Shown here: positions 25,069 to 33,180 of the stretch, one piece after another
How the letters are laid out: the number at the start of each line of letters is the position of its first letter
Position numbering within the stretch: the first letter of the stretch is position 1
Assembly (NCBI RefSeq): GCF_902703175.1
Contig: NZ_CACRYJ010000032.1
Coordinates: forward strand, 38,011-102,010
Direction of reading: 5' to 3'
Source of the DNA: Occultella aeris
GTDB taxonomy: Bacteria; Actinomycetota; Actinomycetes; Actinomycetales; Beutenbergiaceae
Length of the DNA: 64,000 nt
Notes under the pieces: generated by a model
Told to the model about the DNA's origin: nothing
Databases searched by the model: none
Seen by the model: only the letters and a program-made list of their open reading frames with translations
Position numbers and translations under genes: made by a program

Positions 25069-25074
25069 TACATT
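25069..25074 (+). promoter_or_regulatory. Candidate -10 box of a leaderless SDR transcript
   Basis: TACATT ends 7 bp before the SDR start codon, and no ribosome site is present between them; such spacing suits a transcript starting at or near the ATG. The -35 region is weak, so this is tentative. Confidence 0.35.
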
Positions 25075-25081
25075 GAGGCAC

Positions 25082-25846
25082 ATGCGCATCACACCGAGCA
25101 GCGTTGCTCTGATCTCCGGCGCGGCGTCCGGCCTTGGCGAGGCGACCGCCCGCCGCCTCCTCGCCGACGGCGCCGCCGTCGTCCTGGCGGACCTGCCCAC
25201 CTCTCGCGGCGCCGAGCTCGCAGACGAGCTCGGCCCGCGCGCCGCGTTCGCCCCCACGGACGTGCGCGACGAGGCCCAGGTGCGCGCCGCCGTCGCCAAG
25301 GCCGCCACGCTCGGCGAGCTGCGGGTCGCGGTGACCTGCGCCGGCGTCGCGACCCCTGGCCGCATCCTCGGCAGGAAGGGTCTGCTCCCGCTGGACGCCT
25401 ACCGATCCGTCATCGAGATCAACCTCATCGGCACGTTCAACGTGCTGCGCCTGGCCGCGGAGGCGATGGCCGGCAACGACGAGGTCGACGGCGATCGCGG
25501 CGTCGTCGTGATGACGGCGTCGGTCGCCGCGTACGACGGGCAGGTGGGCCAGGCCGCGTATGCGTCATCGAAGGGTGGCGTGGTCGCGCTGACCCTCACC
25601 GCCGCTCGCGACCTCGCCGGCCTGGGCATCCGGGTAGTGACCATCGCCCCCGGGGTCATGGAGACGCCGATGATGGCGGGCCTGCCGGAGGAGACCCGCA
25701 CGTCCCTTGAGGCGCTGGTGCCACACCCGTCCCGGCTCGGGCGCCCCGACGAGTACGCCGCCCTCGCCGCGCACATCGTGGACAACTCCCTGCTGAACGG
25801 CGAGGTCATCCGCCTCGACGGCGCCCTCCGGATGCCTCCGCGCTGA
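25082..25846 (+). CDS. SDR-family oxidoreductase, HSD10-like
   Basis: 254 residues, a classical short-chain dehydrogenase. Cofactor motif [13 protein letters not shown] near the start, DLPTSRG at the end of beta2 suggesting NAD(H), catalytic Ser in [12 protein letters not shown], Tyr and Lys in YASSKGGV, and [14 protein letters not shown]. The pattern, including [16 protein letters not shown], resembles 3-hydroxyacyl-CoA dehydrogenase type II (HSD17B10-like). It is divergent from the mod operon and followed by Moco genes on the same strand after 186 bp; a link to molybdenum metabolism is not evident and it may be an unrelated beta-oxidation enzyme. Confidence 0.85.
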   Translation: MRITPSSVALISGAASGLGEATARRLLADGAAVVLADLPTSRGAELADELGPRAAFAPTDVRDEAQVRAAVAKAATLGELRVAVTCAGVATPGRILGRKGLLPLDAYRSVIEINLIGTFNVLRLAAEAMAGNDEVDGDRGVVVMTASVAAYDGQVGQAAYASSKGGVVALTLTAARDLAGLGIRVVTIAPGVMETPMMAGLPEETRTSLEALVPHPSRLGRPDEYAALAAHIVDNSLLNGEVIRLDGALRMPPR

Positions 25847-25865
25847 GCCGACAGGACAGACCTGC

Positions 25866-25910
25866 AGTGGTGTGATTGCGAGGCACCCAGAGCGTCGGAA
25901 TCACACCACT
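25866..25910. repeat. 45-bp near-palindromic intergenic repeat, copy 1
   Basis: Perfect 12-bp arms AGTGGTGTGATT (25866-25877) and AATCACACCACT (25899-25910) around a 21-bp centre containing CGAGGCACCCAG. Copy 2 at 50137-50181 has the same length and matches at 39 of 45 positions in the opposite orientation. It lies 19 bp after the SDR stop, so it can also act as a transcription-end hairpin. Confidence 0.75.
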
Positions 25911-26032
25911 CCCGCGAGCGAGAGCTCTGACGGTGACCAAGAGGGTTGTATCCGCTGGCTCACCCGCACCCGGCGGCCCAGGGACCCTGGCGCGGCGGCC
26001 GGAACCGCGCACGCACGGGATACGGTGGGACC

Positions 26033-27211
26033 ATGCCGCTGCCGCCGCTCGTCGCCCCCGGTCCGCCGCTGACCCGCGCGGATTCCGAGCGGCTGGCCAG
26101 GCACCTGATGCTGCCCCAGGTCGGCGAGGACGGCCAGCGTCGGATCATGGCCGCGAAGGTGGCCGTGGTGGGCGCCGGCGGCCTCGGTTCCCCGGTGCTG
26201 CAGTACCTCGCCGCCGCGGGCGTGGGAACCATCGCGATCATCGACGACGACGTGGTGGAACGCTCGAACCTGCAACGCCAGGTCCTGCACACCGTGGCCG
26301 ACCTCGGCCGCCGCAAGGTGGACTCGGCCGCGGAGAGGATCGCGGAGATCGCCCCGCAGGCGACCGTCATCAAGCAGGCCGTGCGCCTGGACGCCTACAA
26401 CGCCGAACAGTTCCTCGCCGGGTACGACGTGGTGCTCGACGGCACCGACAACTTCACCACCCGCTACGCGGTCAATGACACCTGCGCCAGGCTCGGGATC
26501 CCGCTCGTCTGGGCCTCGATCTTCCAGTTCGACGCCCAGATCTCGGTGTTCTGGTCCCGTCCGCCCGCACCGGCCACCCCCGTGACGCTGCGCGACCTGT
26601 TCCCCCAGGCGCCGCCGGAGGGTTCGGTGCCGTCCTGCGCGGAGGCCGGGGTGCTCGGCGTGCTCTGCGGGCAGGTCGGCTCGGTGATGGCCGCGGAGGC
26701 CCTCAAGCTCATCGCGGGCTTCGGAGAGCCACTGCTCGGCCGGGTCCTGGTGGTCGACGCGCTCAACGCCCGCTGGAGCGAGATCCCGCTGCGCCCCGCC
26801 ACCACGGCCGTCCGGATGCCGCCGGCCCCACCAGCGGCCCCTGCCCCCACGACCACCGCTCCAACCACACCCGCCCGCGCGAGACACGCGCCGCCGTCGG
26901 GACCCGGGCGGATCACGCCCGCCGAACTGAACCGTCGTCTCGAGGCGCGTCGCCACCGCCAGGACGACTTCGAGCTCGTCGACGTGCGCGACCCCGTCGA
27001 GTTCGCCCAGAACTCGATCCCGGGCGCACAGCTGATCCCGCTGTCGTTCGCCCTCACCGAGGCCGGGCGCACCGGCCTGGACGCCGGCACCGAGGTGATC
27101 CTGTACTGCAAGACCGGACCGCGGGCCGACCGTGCTGCGACCGCCTTCGAACGGGCCGGGTTCAGGACCACCGTGCTGGCCGGAGGGATCGACGCATGGG
27201 AGACCCGGTGA
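26033..27211 (+). CDS. moeZ: MoeZ-like adenylyltransferase/sulfurtransferase (ThiF-rhodanese fusion)
   Basis: 392 residues. The N-terminal E1-like domain (1-250) has VGAGGLGSPVLQYLAAAGVG for ATP, DGTDNFTTRYAVND, and SCAEAGVLGVLCGQVGS. After a Pro/Thr/Ala linker, a rhodanese domain (about 285-392) bears the persulfide Cys in VILYCKTGPRADRA. It adenylates the C-terminal glycine of MoaD-type carriers and transfers sulfur from its rhodanese part, feeding molybdopterin synthase and possibly other ubiquitin-like sulfur carriers. The zinc-binding CxxC pairs of E. coli MoeB are not visible. It overlaps moeA by 16 bp from the ATG, or by 4 bases if moeA starts at its GTG. Confidence 0.9.
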   Translation: MPLPPLVAPGPPLTRADSERLARHLMLPQVGEDGQRRIMAAKVAVVGAGGLGSPVLQYLAAAGVGTIAIIDDDVVERSNLQRQVLHTVADLGRRKVDSAAERIAEIAPQATVIKQAVRLDAYNAEQFLAGYDVVLDGTDNFTTRYAVNDTCARLGIPLVWASIFQFDAQISVFWSRPPAPATPVTLRDLFPQAPPEGSVPSCAEAGVLGVLCGQVGSVMAAEALKLIAGFGEPLLGRVLVVDALNARWSEIPLRPATTAVRMPPAPPAAPAPTTTAPTTPARARHAPPSGPGRITPAELNRRLEARRHRQDDFELVDVRDPVEFAQNSIPGAQLIPLSFALTEAGRTGLDAGTEVILYCKTGPRADRAATAFERAGFRTTVLAGGIDAWETR

Positions 27212-28440
27212 AGCGCTCGGTCGCCGAACATCAGCGGGCCGTGCTGGCCGCCCTCGAGCCGCTGCCCGCCCGCGCTGTGCCGCTCGGCGGGGCCGGCGGC
27301 GCGGTGCTCGCGGCGGACGTGCACTCCCGCACGCCGATCCCGCTCTTCGACAACTCCGCCATGGACGGCTACGCGGTGCGCCGCGCGGACCTCGTCGGCG
27401 CCGGACCCGACCGTCCGGTGACCCTGCCGGTGATCGCGGACCTGCCCGCCGGGACGAGCGAGCGACCCGACGTCGGGCCGGGCACCGTGGCCCGGATCAT
27501 GACCGGCGCGCCGATGCCCCCGGGTGCCGACGCCGTGGTGCCCGTCGAGGACACCGACGCCGGCACCACCACCGTGACGATCACCGCCGAACCCGCCGAG
27601 GCGGCCCATGTCCGCCGTGCCGGGGATGACCTCGCGCCGGGCGAGTTGGTGTTGCGGGCCGGCACCCGGCTCACCGCCAGGCACCTCGCGGCCGCAGCCG
27701 GCGCCGGGCACGGCACGCTGACAGTTCACCCGCGGCCCCGCGTCGCCGTCATCTCGACCGGCACCGAGCTCGTGGACCCCGGCACCACGCCCGCCTGGGG
27801 ACAGATCCCGGACTCGAACTCCTACCTGCTCGCCCAGTCCGTGACCGAGGCCGGCGGCACCCCCGTGCGGATCGGCGCCGTGCCCGACGACGAGGCCGAG
27901 TTCGCGAGACTCCTCGCCGAGGTCTCCCCCGACGTGGACGCGATCGTGCTCTCCGGCGGGGTGAGCGTGGGCGCCTTCGACGTGGTCAAGGCAGTGCTCG
28001 CGCCACTGCCGTCGATGTGGTTCGGGCCGCTCGCGATGCAGCCGGGCAAGCCACAGGGGTTCGGGCGCCTGGCCGACGGCACTGTCGTCTTCGCGCTCCC
28101 GGGAAACCCGGTGAGCGTGTACGTCTCGTTCGAGGTGTTCGTCCGCCCGGGCCTACGGCGCCTGGCCGGCGACGCCGACCCGCTGCCCGTCCTGGTCGAC
28201 GGCATTGCCGAGGTGGGCTGGCGGTCGCCACCGGGGCGTGAGCAGTACATGCCGGTCGTGATCATGAGAGGCGGAGCCGGCGCGGACCGGATACTTCTGG
28301 TGCGCCCCTCCGCGCGGCGCGGGTCGGGCTCCCACCTGGTCGGTGGGCTCGCCGGGGCGGATGGGCTCGCCCGGGTGTCCGCGGACGTCGACGAGGTCCG
28401 GGCCGGGGACACGGTCGCCGTGCTGCGGGGGGCATCATGA
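27196..28440 (+). CDS. moeA: Molybdopterin molybdotransferase
   Basis: 414 residues. FDNSAMDGYAVR near residue 57, the molybdopterin-binding LSGGVSVGAFD, FGPLAMQPGKPQGFG and FALPGNPVSVYVSFEVFV are MoeA hallmarks, with a C-terminal domain IV. It inserts molybdate into adenylated molybdopterin. ATG 27196 has GGAGGG eight bases upstream; a GTG at 27208, which overlaps the moeZ stop as GTGA and has GGGAG before it, is an equally credible start. The stop overlaps moaC by 4 bases, so translation is coupled through the operon. Confidence 0.93.
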   Translation: MGDPVKRSVAEHQRAVLAALEPLPARAVPLGGAGGAVLAADVHSRTPIPLFDNSAMDGYAVRRADLVGAGPDRPVTLPVIADLPAGTSERPDVGPGTVARIMTGAPMPPGADAVVPVEDTDAGTTTVTITAEPAEAAHVRRAGDDLAPGELVLRAGTRLTARHLAAAAGAGHGTLTVHPRPRVAVISTGTELVDPGTTPAWGQIPDSNSYLLAQSVTEAGGTPVRIGAVPDDEAEFARLLAEVSPDVDAIVLSGGVSVGAFDVVKAVLAPLPSMWFGPLAMQPGKPQGFGRLADGTVVFALPGNPVSVYVSFEVFVRPGLRRLAGDADPLPVLVDGIAEVGWRSPPGREQYMPVVIMRGGAGADRILLVRPSARRGSGSHLVGGLAGADGLARVSADVDEVRAGDTVAVLRGAS

Positions 28441-28913
28441 GCGAGTTCACCCATCTCGACGGCGCCGGGCAGGCCCGGATGGTCGACGTCACCGAGAAGG
28501 TCCCGACCGTCCGCTCGGCCACGGCCGAGGCGCTCGTCGAGTGCGGGCCGCACGTGGTCGCCGCGCTCCGGGAGGACTCGGTGCCGAAGGGGGACGTGCT
28601 CGCCGTCGCCCGAGTCGCCGGGATCGCCGCCGCAAAGCGGACCCCGGAACTGCTGCCGCTCGCCCACGTGATCGGGGTGCACGGGGTGGTGGTCGAGGCC
28701 GAGATCGCCGACGACGGCGTGCACCTGCGCGCGACCGTCCGCACCGCCGACCGGACCGGGGTCGAGATGGAGGCCCTCACCGCGGTGAGCGTCGCGGCGT
28801 TGAACGTGGTGGACATGGTCAAGGGTCTGGACAAGTCGGTCACCATCACCGGCATCCGGCTCCTGGCAAAGACCGGTGGCAAGTCCGGGGACTGGCACCG
28901 GGACCGGGACTGA
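28437..28913 (+). CDS. moaC: Cyclic pyranopterin monophosphate synthase accessory protein MoaC
   Basis: 158 residues with HLDGAGQARMVDVTEKVPTVRSA at the start, PLAHVIGVHGV, TGVEMEALTAVSVAALNVVDM and the catalytic-site lysine region KGLDKSVTITGIRLLAKTGGKSG. Complete and of normal length. With MoaA (encoded 6 kb away on the other strand) it converts GTP to cyclic pyranopterin monophosphate. Overlaps moeA by ATGA; the next gene follows after 6 bp. Confidence 0.95.
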   Translation: MSEFTHLDGAGQARMVDVTEKVPTVRSATAEALVECGPHVVAALREDSVPKGDVLAVARVAGIAAAKRTPELLPLAHVIGVHGVVVEAEIADDGVHLRATVRTADRTGVEMEALTAVSVAALNVVDMVKGLDKSVTITGIRLLAKTGGKSGDWHRDRD

Positions 28914-28919
28914 CGAGCG

Positions 28920-29702
28920 ATGAGTGCGGCGCCGGACGTCATCGTGCTCGCCGGCGGCCGCGCGGAACGCCTCGGCGGGACCAGCAAGCCGGATGTGCGG
29001 ATCGGCGGGCGGACCCTGCTGGAGCGGGTGCTCGCGGCGGCAGCCGCGGGTGCCGCTGGGGTCCGTCCAGGCGGCCCGATCGAGGACGGGACCGGCACCA
29101 CCCGGGACAGGTCCGAGAAGCCTCCGATCCGAGCGGTCGTGGTCGGGCCGCCCGCGCTGGCAGCCACCCCCGTGCCGCCCGGCCTCGAGGTGCGCGTCAC
29201 GAGCGAGGACCCGCCGTTCGGCGGGCCGGTGGCCGGACTCGCAGCCGGACTGGCCGCGCTCGAGGACTGGACCTGCGGGGCCACGTTCGCGCACCCGGAC
29301 TCGGCACCCGAGGCGCCCATCCTCGTGCTGGCCTGCGACCTACCCTTCGCAAGCACCGCCGTCGGCCCGCTTCTTGCGCGGTATGCGGCGCTGGCCCCCG
29401 ACGAGGACGGCACGTGCGCGGAGCACGCGGGGCGCCTGCAGTGGCTGGCCGGCGTCTACCGGCGCGACTCGTTGCAGCGGGCCGTTGCCGAGCTCGCGAC
29501 GGTCCGGGATGCCTCCGTGCGCGCCCTGATGGCGTCGCTGCGGCTGGTCGCCGCGCCCGGTCTCGACGCCCGGGACGTGGACACCTGGGGCGATGTCGCG
29601 TACGCGCGCGACGAGGCCGGAGAGCCGCGAACCGAGGACGGTCCGTGGCCGGCCGCCGATGTGGCAGAGTCTGCTCAACGGATGGGCGAGGAGGATCGAT
29701 GA
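28920..29702 (+). CDS. MobA-like molybdopterin nucleotidyltransferase
   Basis: 260 residues. VIVLAGGRAERLGGTSKPDVRIGG is the nucleotide-binding loop of MobA/MocA-type GT-A transferases (usually LAGGxSxRMGxxK), with ILVLACDLPF for the metal-binding aspartate and GGPVAGLAAGLAAL preceding it. It probably attaches GMP or CMP to molybdopterin. The Arg and Lys of the loop are kept although the loop is one residue variant (SKPD). A long Gly/Ala/Thr insert at residues 40-65 is unusual. The gene lies inside the Moco operon and overlaps the DUF6457 gene by 4 bases. It could instead be specific for another cofactor form. Confidence 0.82.
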   Translation: MSAAPDVIVLAGGRAERLGGTSKPDVRIGGRTLLERVLAAAAAGAAGVRPGGPIEDGTGTTRDRSEKPPIRAVVVGPPALAATPVPPGLEVRVTSEDPPFGGPVAGLAAGLAALEDWTCGATFAHPDSAPEAPILVLACDLPFASTAVGPLLARYAALAPDEDGTCAEHAGRLQWLAGVYRRDSLQRAVAELATVRDASVRALMASLRLVAAPGLDARDVDTWGDVAYARDEAGEPRTEDGPWPAADVAESAQRMGEEDR

Positions 29703-29986
29703 GTCGTGAACTGCCCCCGATCCAGGACTGGGTCGAGACATTGTCGGCAGAACTGGGCGTGGACCCCACCCTGGTCGACCTGCGTGCCCTGCTCGACATG
29801 ACCAGGGACGTCGCCCACCACGTGGACCGCCCCGCCGCACCCGTGAGCGCGTTCATCGTGGGCCTCGCCGTCGGCGCGGGGGCGAGCCCCGAACAGGTCC
29901 GCGCCGCGTGCGCCCGAACGGCCGAACTCGCGATCGCGCGGGGTGGGGATCATCACTCCGACGGCGCAGCGGAGCGGAACCGATGA
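29699..29986 (+). CDS. DUF6457 small helical protein in the Moco operon
   Basis: 95 residues, no membrane segment, mostly helical. Key stretches are LPPIQDWVETLSAELGVDP, LLDMTRDVAHHVDRPAAPVS and FIVGLAVGAGASPEQV, which match the DUF6457 pattern. It overlaps both the mobA-like gene and moaD by ATGA, so it is made stoichiometrically with them. I recall this domain attached to or next to MobA-like proteins in actinobacteria, suggesting a helper of nucleotide attachment; this is an inference, and no activity is known. Confidence 0.75.
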   Translation: MSRELPPIQDWVETLSAELGVDPTLVDLRALLDMTRDVAHHVDRPAAPVSAFIVGLAVGAGASPEQVRAACARTAELAIARGGDHHSDGAAERNR

Positions 29987-30219
29987 CGCAGGTGCGCTAC
30001 TTCGCCGCGGCCGCCGAAGCCGCTGGTCGGCACGGCGAGTCGCTCGCCGCGGCCACGGTCGGGGAACTGCGCGAGCTCATGGTCGCCCGGCACGGCGAGA
30101 CGCTGGAGCGGGTGCTCTCCCGTTGTTCCCTCCTGGTCGACGGGGTAGCCTCCCCCGATGACGTTTTCCTGGATGACGACACCGTGGTGGACGTGCTCCC
30201 TCCCTTCGCCGGGGGCTGA
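29983..30219 (+). CDS. moaD: Molybdopterin synthase small subunit (sulfur carrier MoaD)
   Basis: 78 residues, beta-grasp type: VRYFAAAAEAAGRHGE, ELRELMVARHG, SLLVDGV, VVDVLPPFAGG. The terminal Gly-Gly is the thiocarboxylation site activated by the MoeZ-like protein encoded in the same operon. Paired with MoaE (35129-35554, other strand) it forms molybdopterin synthase. The start overlaps the DUF6457 stop. Confidence 0.92.
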   Translation: MTQVRYFAAAAEAAGRHGESLAAATVGELRELMVARHGETLERVLSRCSLLVDGVASPDDVFLDDDTVVDVLPPFAGG

Positions 30220-30240
30220 GAACCTCGGAGGCTACGGCCG

Positions 30241-31437
30241 TTGAGGCCGGCCACCACAGCGACCACACCCCCGGCGCCCGCCGACGAGCCCGCGGCCACC
30301 GGATCCAGCATCAAGGGTCCTTCGGCCGCGCCGCGTCTGCGCGCCCTTGACGCGCTGCGCCTGCTCGCCGCGCTGACCGTGGTGCTGATGCACTTCACCA
30401 CCCGGGACCACGGGCGGTGGGGTGACGGAGTGCTGCCGCACGAGCTCTTTCCCGGGCTGAGCGATGTGCTCCGATACGGCTACGTCGGGATGCACCTGTT
30501 CTTCGTGCTCAGCGGGTTCGTGATCCTGATGTCGGCGTGGGGGCGCACGACGGGGTCGTTCGTCGCCTCCCGGGTGAGCCGGCTGTACCCGGCGTTCTGG
30601 GTCGCCGTGCTGATCACCGGGACGCTGCGCTGGCTGTGGCCGACGTTCGACTCGCGGTCACCGGCCGAGGTGCTCGCGAACCTGACCATGCTCCACGAGC
30701 CGTTCGGCGTGGCCCATGTCGACGGCGTGTACTGGACGCTCTGGGTGGAGATGCAGTTCTACCTGCTCATGGCCGTCATGGTGGCGATCGGGCTGACCAG
30801 GCGCCGCGTGCTGTTCGTCGCGACGGCGCTACCGCTGGTGGGCACGGCGCTCACCCTGACCATGCCCGGGGCGACCGAGACCTTGACGTCACTGGGCTGG
30901 GCCTCGATGTTCGGCGCCGGAATGGTGATGTACGTGATCTACCGGGACGGCCACAGCGTGCGCCTGTGGGCTCTGGCCGCCCTGAACACGGCCCAGGGGG
31001 TGCTCATCGCCGCCGTGAAGCAGACCTCGGCGATCGAGGCGATCGCCTCCGGTGCCGAGGTGTCCCCGCTGATCCTCGCGCTGGCCGTCCTCGGCGCGGT
31101 TGCCGCGGTCGCGACGATCGCCTTCGTGCCGACGATCCGGAACCTGGACTGGCGCTGGCTGACCGCGGTGGGCACGCTCACGTACCCGCTGTACCTCACC
31201 CACGAGTACGTGGGCTGGGCGGTGATCGAGGCACTGCATCCGGCGCTCGGGAAGTGGCCCACCCTCATCGTCGCCGTCGGGACGTGTCTGGCCCTGGCGT
31301 GGCTGATCCACCGGTTCGTGGAGAAGCGATGGCACCGGCCGCTGCGACGGCGGCTGGAGGCGCTGTTGTCGCCGCCGAGGCAGGCCGTGGGTTCCCCACC
31401 GCGGCAGCCCGCGAGGTCAGTCCACCAGCCCCAGTGA
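30241..31437 (+). CDS. Acyltransferase 3 family membrane protein
   Basis: 398 residues from a TTG, with about ten transmembrane helices. PRLRALDALRLLAALTVVLMHF at about residues 31-52 holds the conserved Arg and His of the acyltransferase-3 family, with FFVLSGFVIL and SRVSRLYPAFWVAV following. These enzymes O-acylate sugars, peptidoglycan or exported small molecules across the membrane. It starts 21 bp after moaD on the same strand but has no Moco connection. The start could be later; the first 30 residues (PPAPADEPAATGSS) are disordered. Its 3' end overlaps the convergent TetR gene by 21 bp. Confidence 0.85.
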   Translation: MRPATTATTPPAPADEPAATGSSIKGPSAAPRLRALDALRLLAALTVVLMHFTTRDHGRWGDGVLPHELFPGLSDVLRYGYVGMHLFFVLSGFVILMSAWGRTTGSFVASRVSRLYPAFWVAVLITGTLRWLWPTFDSRSPAEVLANLTMLHEPFGVAHVDGVYWTLWVEMQFYLLMAVMVAIGLTRRRVLFVATALPLVGTALTLTMPGATETLTSLGWASMFGAGMVMYVIYRDGHSVRLWALAALNTAQGVLIAAVKQTSAIEAIASGAEVSPLILALAVLGAVAAVATIAFVPTIRNLDWRWLTAVGTLTYPLYLTHEYVGWAVIEALHPALGKWPTLIVAVGTCLALAWLIHRFVEKRWHRPLRRRLEALLSPPRQAVGSPPRQPARSVHQPQ

Positions 31438-32214
31438 CCCGGTCAGCGCCTCGATCGCATGGGCGTACAGGGCGTCCGCCGGCTCGAAGCCGCCGTGGAA
31501 GTGGCCGCCGATCTCCAACGTGACGAACCCGATGACCTGCGCCAGGGCGGCGACCCCTGCGGCGAGGCGGACCGGGGTGATGTGCGGACCGAGCAGGGTC
31601 CCGGCCGCACGGAGCTGGGCGTTCAGGCCCGCATCGGCGACATCCCCGACCGGCTGGGCAGGGTCCGCTGCGGCCGGGGCCCGACGGTCAGCGTCCGCGA
31701 CGTCCCTGGCTGGGTCGCCCGCGAGCGCCGCCGCTTCGAGCGGCCGGAAGAACGCGAGCATGACGCGTTCGGCGGGCACGGTCGTCTCCATCGGCGCGCG
31801 GTAGCCGGGCACGGGGGTGCCGTACAGCAGCGAGTACCGGTGCGGCTGGGCCAGCGCCCAGTCTCGCAGGGTCACGGCCGCGGCGGCCCACCGCTCGGCC
31901 TGGGCGGCCGGCGGGGCCGGCTCGGTCCGCGGTGCGGCCGGAGTGGCTTGCACCGGGGCGGCGAAGGTGGCGTCCGCGGCGTCGAGGGCATCGGCGAGGT
32001 CGGCGTAGGCGTCGATGATCAACGCTGTGAGCAACTCGTCACGGCTCGCGAAGTACCGGTACAACGCCGATGACACCATGCCTAGCTCGCGGGAGATCGC
32101 TCGCAGCGACAGTTCCCCGGCGCCCGCGTCGCCGAGCTGGCGCAGCGCCTCGTCCTTGATCTGCTGGGTGAGCTCCGCGCGTGCGAGCGCACGGGCCGTT
32201 CGTGGTGCTGCCAT
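31417..32214 (-). CDS. TetR family transcriptional regulator
   Basis: 265 residues. N-terminal TetR helix-turn-helix: QQIKDEALRQLGDAGAGELSLRAISRELGMVSSALYRYFASRDELLTALI. The C-terminal half carries a WAAAAVTLRDWALAQPHRYSLLYGTPVPGY segment typical of the TetR C-terminal family WHG-like domain, with a disordered Pro/Ala insert near residue 105 and another at 185-205. It diverges from a membrane-protein gene with three inverted repeats between them, so it likely represses that gene and itself. An alternative ATG lies 18 bp upstream (32232); neither start has a good ribosome site. Confidence 0.88.
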   Translation of the reverse strand: MAAPRTARALARAELTQQIKDEALRQLGDAGAGELSLRAISRELGMVSSALYRYFASRDELLTALIIDAYADLADALDAADATFAAPVQATPAAPRTEPAPPAAQAERWAAAAVTLRDWALAQPHRYSLLYGTPVPGYRAPMETTVPAERVMLAFFRPLEAAALAGDPARDVADADRRAPAAADPAQPVGDVADAGLNAQLRAAGTLLGPHITPVRLAAGVAALAQVIGFVTLEIGGHFHGGFEPADALYAHAIEALTGSLGLVD

Positions 32215-32235
32215 GTCGCGAGTCTGCCACATGCG

Positions 32236-32322
32236 AGATCGCTGCTCTTAAATGTGAGCATCGCTCTTGTTTTCGATTCGAGCATGATGCATGCTTGGCA
32301 GCAACAGAGAGCACCGCTCTCT
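32236..32322. promoter_or_regulatory. Three inverted repeats, candidate TetR operators
   Basis: Between the divergent tetR and membrane-protein genes: imperfect arms AGATCGCTGCTC (32236-32247) and GAGCATCGCTCT (32256-32267); AGCATG-ATG-CATGCT (32281-32295); and AGAGAGC-ACC-GCTCTCT (32306-32322). All share GAGC/GCTC cores, which fits a single dimeric repressor with several sites. The region is AT-rich for this genome. Confidence 0.55.
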
Positions 32323-32343
32323 ATTCGAGACCAGGAGCCCGCC

Positions 32344-33123
32344 ATGACCGCACCGAGCACGAACCCCAGCCCGAGGCTCACGGCGCCCCGTGCGGCGACG
32401 GCCACGGCGCCGTCCACCACCGCGACCCCGAGCCGCACCGGGATCGCCAGCGGCGCTTGGATCGCGAGCAGCGCCGGGACCGCGACTCGCACCAGCCGGG
32501 CACCGACGTTCAGCCGGGCTGCCCTGGCCGTGGCCGGCGTCCTGTTCGTGCTGTACCCGGCCGTGCGCCCATGGACCGACGAGACCACCCTGGCTGGCGC
32601 CGCGGCGTTCGCCTCACAGCAGTGGGTGGCCGCCCACACGATGGGCATGTTCGCCTTCATGCTGGTCGCCGCGGCGCTGCTCGTCCGAGCCTTCGCGACC
32701 GGCCGGGCCCTCATCACCGCCACCCTCGCAGCCGTCGGTACCGCGCTGGTCCTGCCGTACTACGGCGCCGAGACGTTCGGCCTGCACGCCATCGGGCTGC
32801 GCGCCGTGGCCGACCGCGACGAGAGCCTGCTCGAACTGGCCGACACCGTCCGGTACGGACCGGTGCCGATGACCATGTTCGGGCTCGGCCTCCTCGCGCT
32901 CGCCGCGGCCGGGATCCTCCTCGCCCGTGACGCCTGGCGTGCCGGCGGCCTCACGCGCGCGGGTGGGCTGCTGACCGGGCTCATGCTGGCGCTGTACCTG
33001 CCGCAGTTCTTCGGCACCCCGGCGATGCGGATCGGGCACGGGGCCCTGCTCGCGATCGGGTGCATCCTGCTCGCGATCGCCTGGGGCCGCGCAGCGAACG
33101 GGCGGGCCACCGAGACTCGGTGA
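32344..33123 (+). CDS. Multipass membrane protein, TetR-divergent
   Basis: 259 residues from an ATG with CAGGAG upstream. An unusual Ala/Thr/Ser/Pro-rich N-terminus of about 55 residues is followed by about seven hydrophobic segments, including AALAVAGVLFVLYPAVRPW, MGMFAFMLVAAALLVRAF, ALITATLAAVGTALVLPYYG and LLAIGCILLAIAWGRA. The conserved polar GAETFGLHAIG between helices may be functional. I do not recognise the family. The divergent TetR gene with operator-like repeats suggests an inducible role, for example in export or stress, but nothing in the sequence proves it. A terminator hairpin follows at once. Confidence 0.75.
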   Translation: MTAPSTNPSPRLTAPRAATATAPSTTATPSRTGIASGAWIASSAGTATRTSRAPTFSRAALAVAGVLFVLYPAVRPWTDETTLAGAAAFASQQWVAAHTMGMFAFMLVAAALLVRAFATGRALITATLAAVGTALVLPYYGAETFGLHAIGLRAVADRDESLLELADTVRYGPVPMTMFGLGLLALAAAGILLARDAWRAGGLTRAGGLLTGLMLALYLPQFFGTPAMRIGHGALLAIGCILLAIAWGRAANGRATETR

Positions 33124-33128
33124 ATTGG

Positions 33129-33162
33129 CGAGGGCACTGACGTCACCACGTCAGCGCCCTCG
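33129..33162 (+). terminator. Hairpin terminator, probably serving both convergent genes
   Basis: CGAGGGC-A-CTGACGT and ACGTCAG-C-GCCCTCG pair over 14 bp with one internal A/C mismatch and a short CACC loop, right after the membrane-protein stop and before the convergent inositol-phosphatase-like stop. Confidence 0.75.
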
Positions 33163-33180
33163 TTCGGGTGGGGTCGCGGC

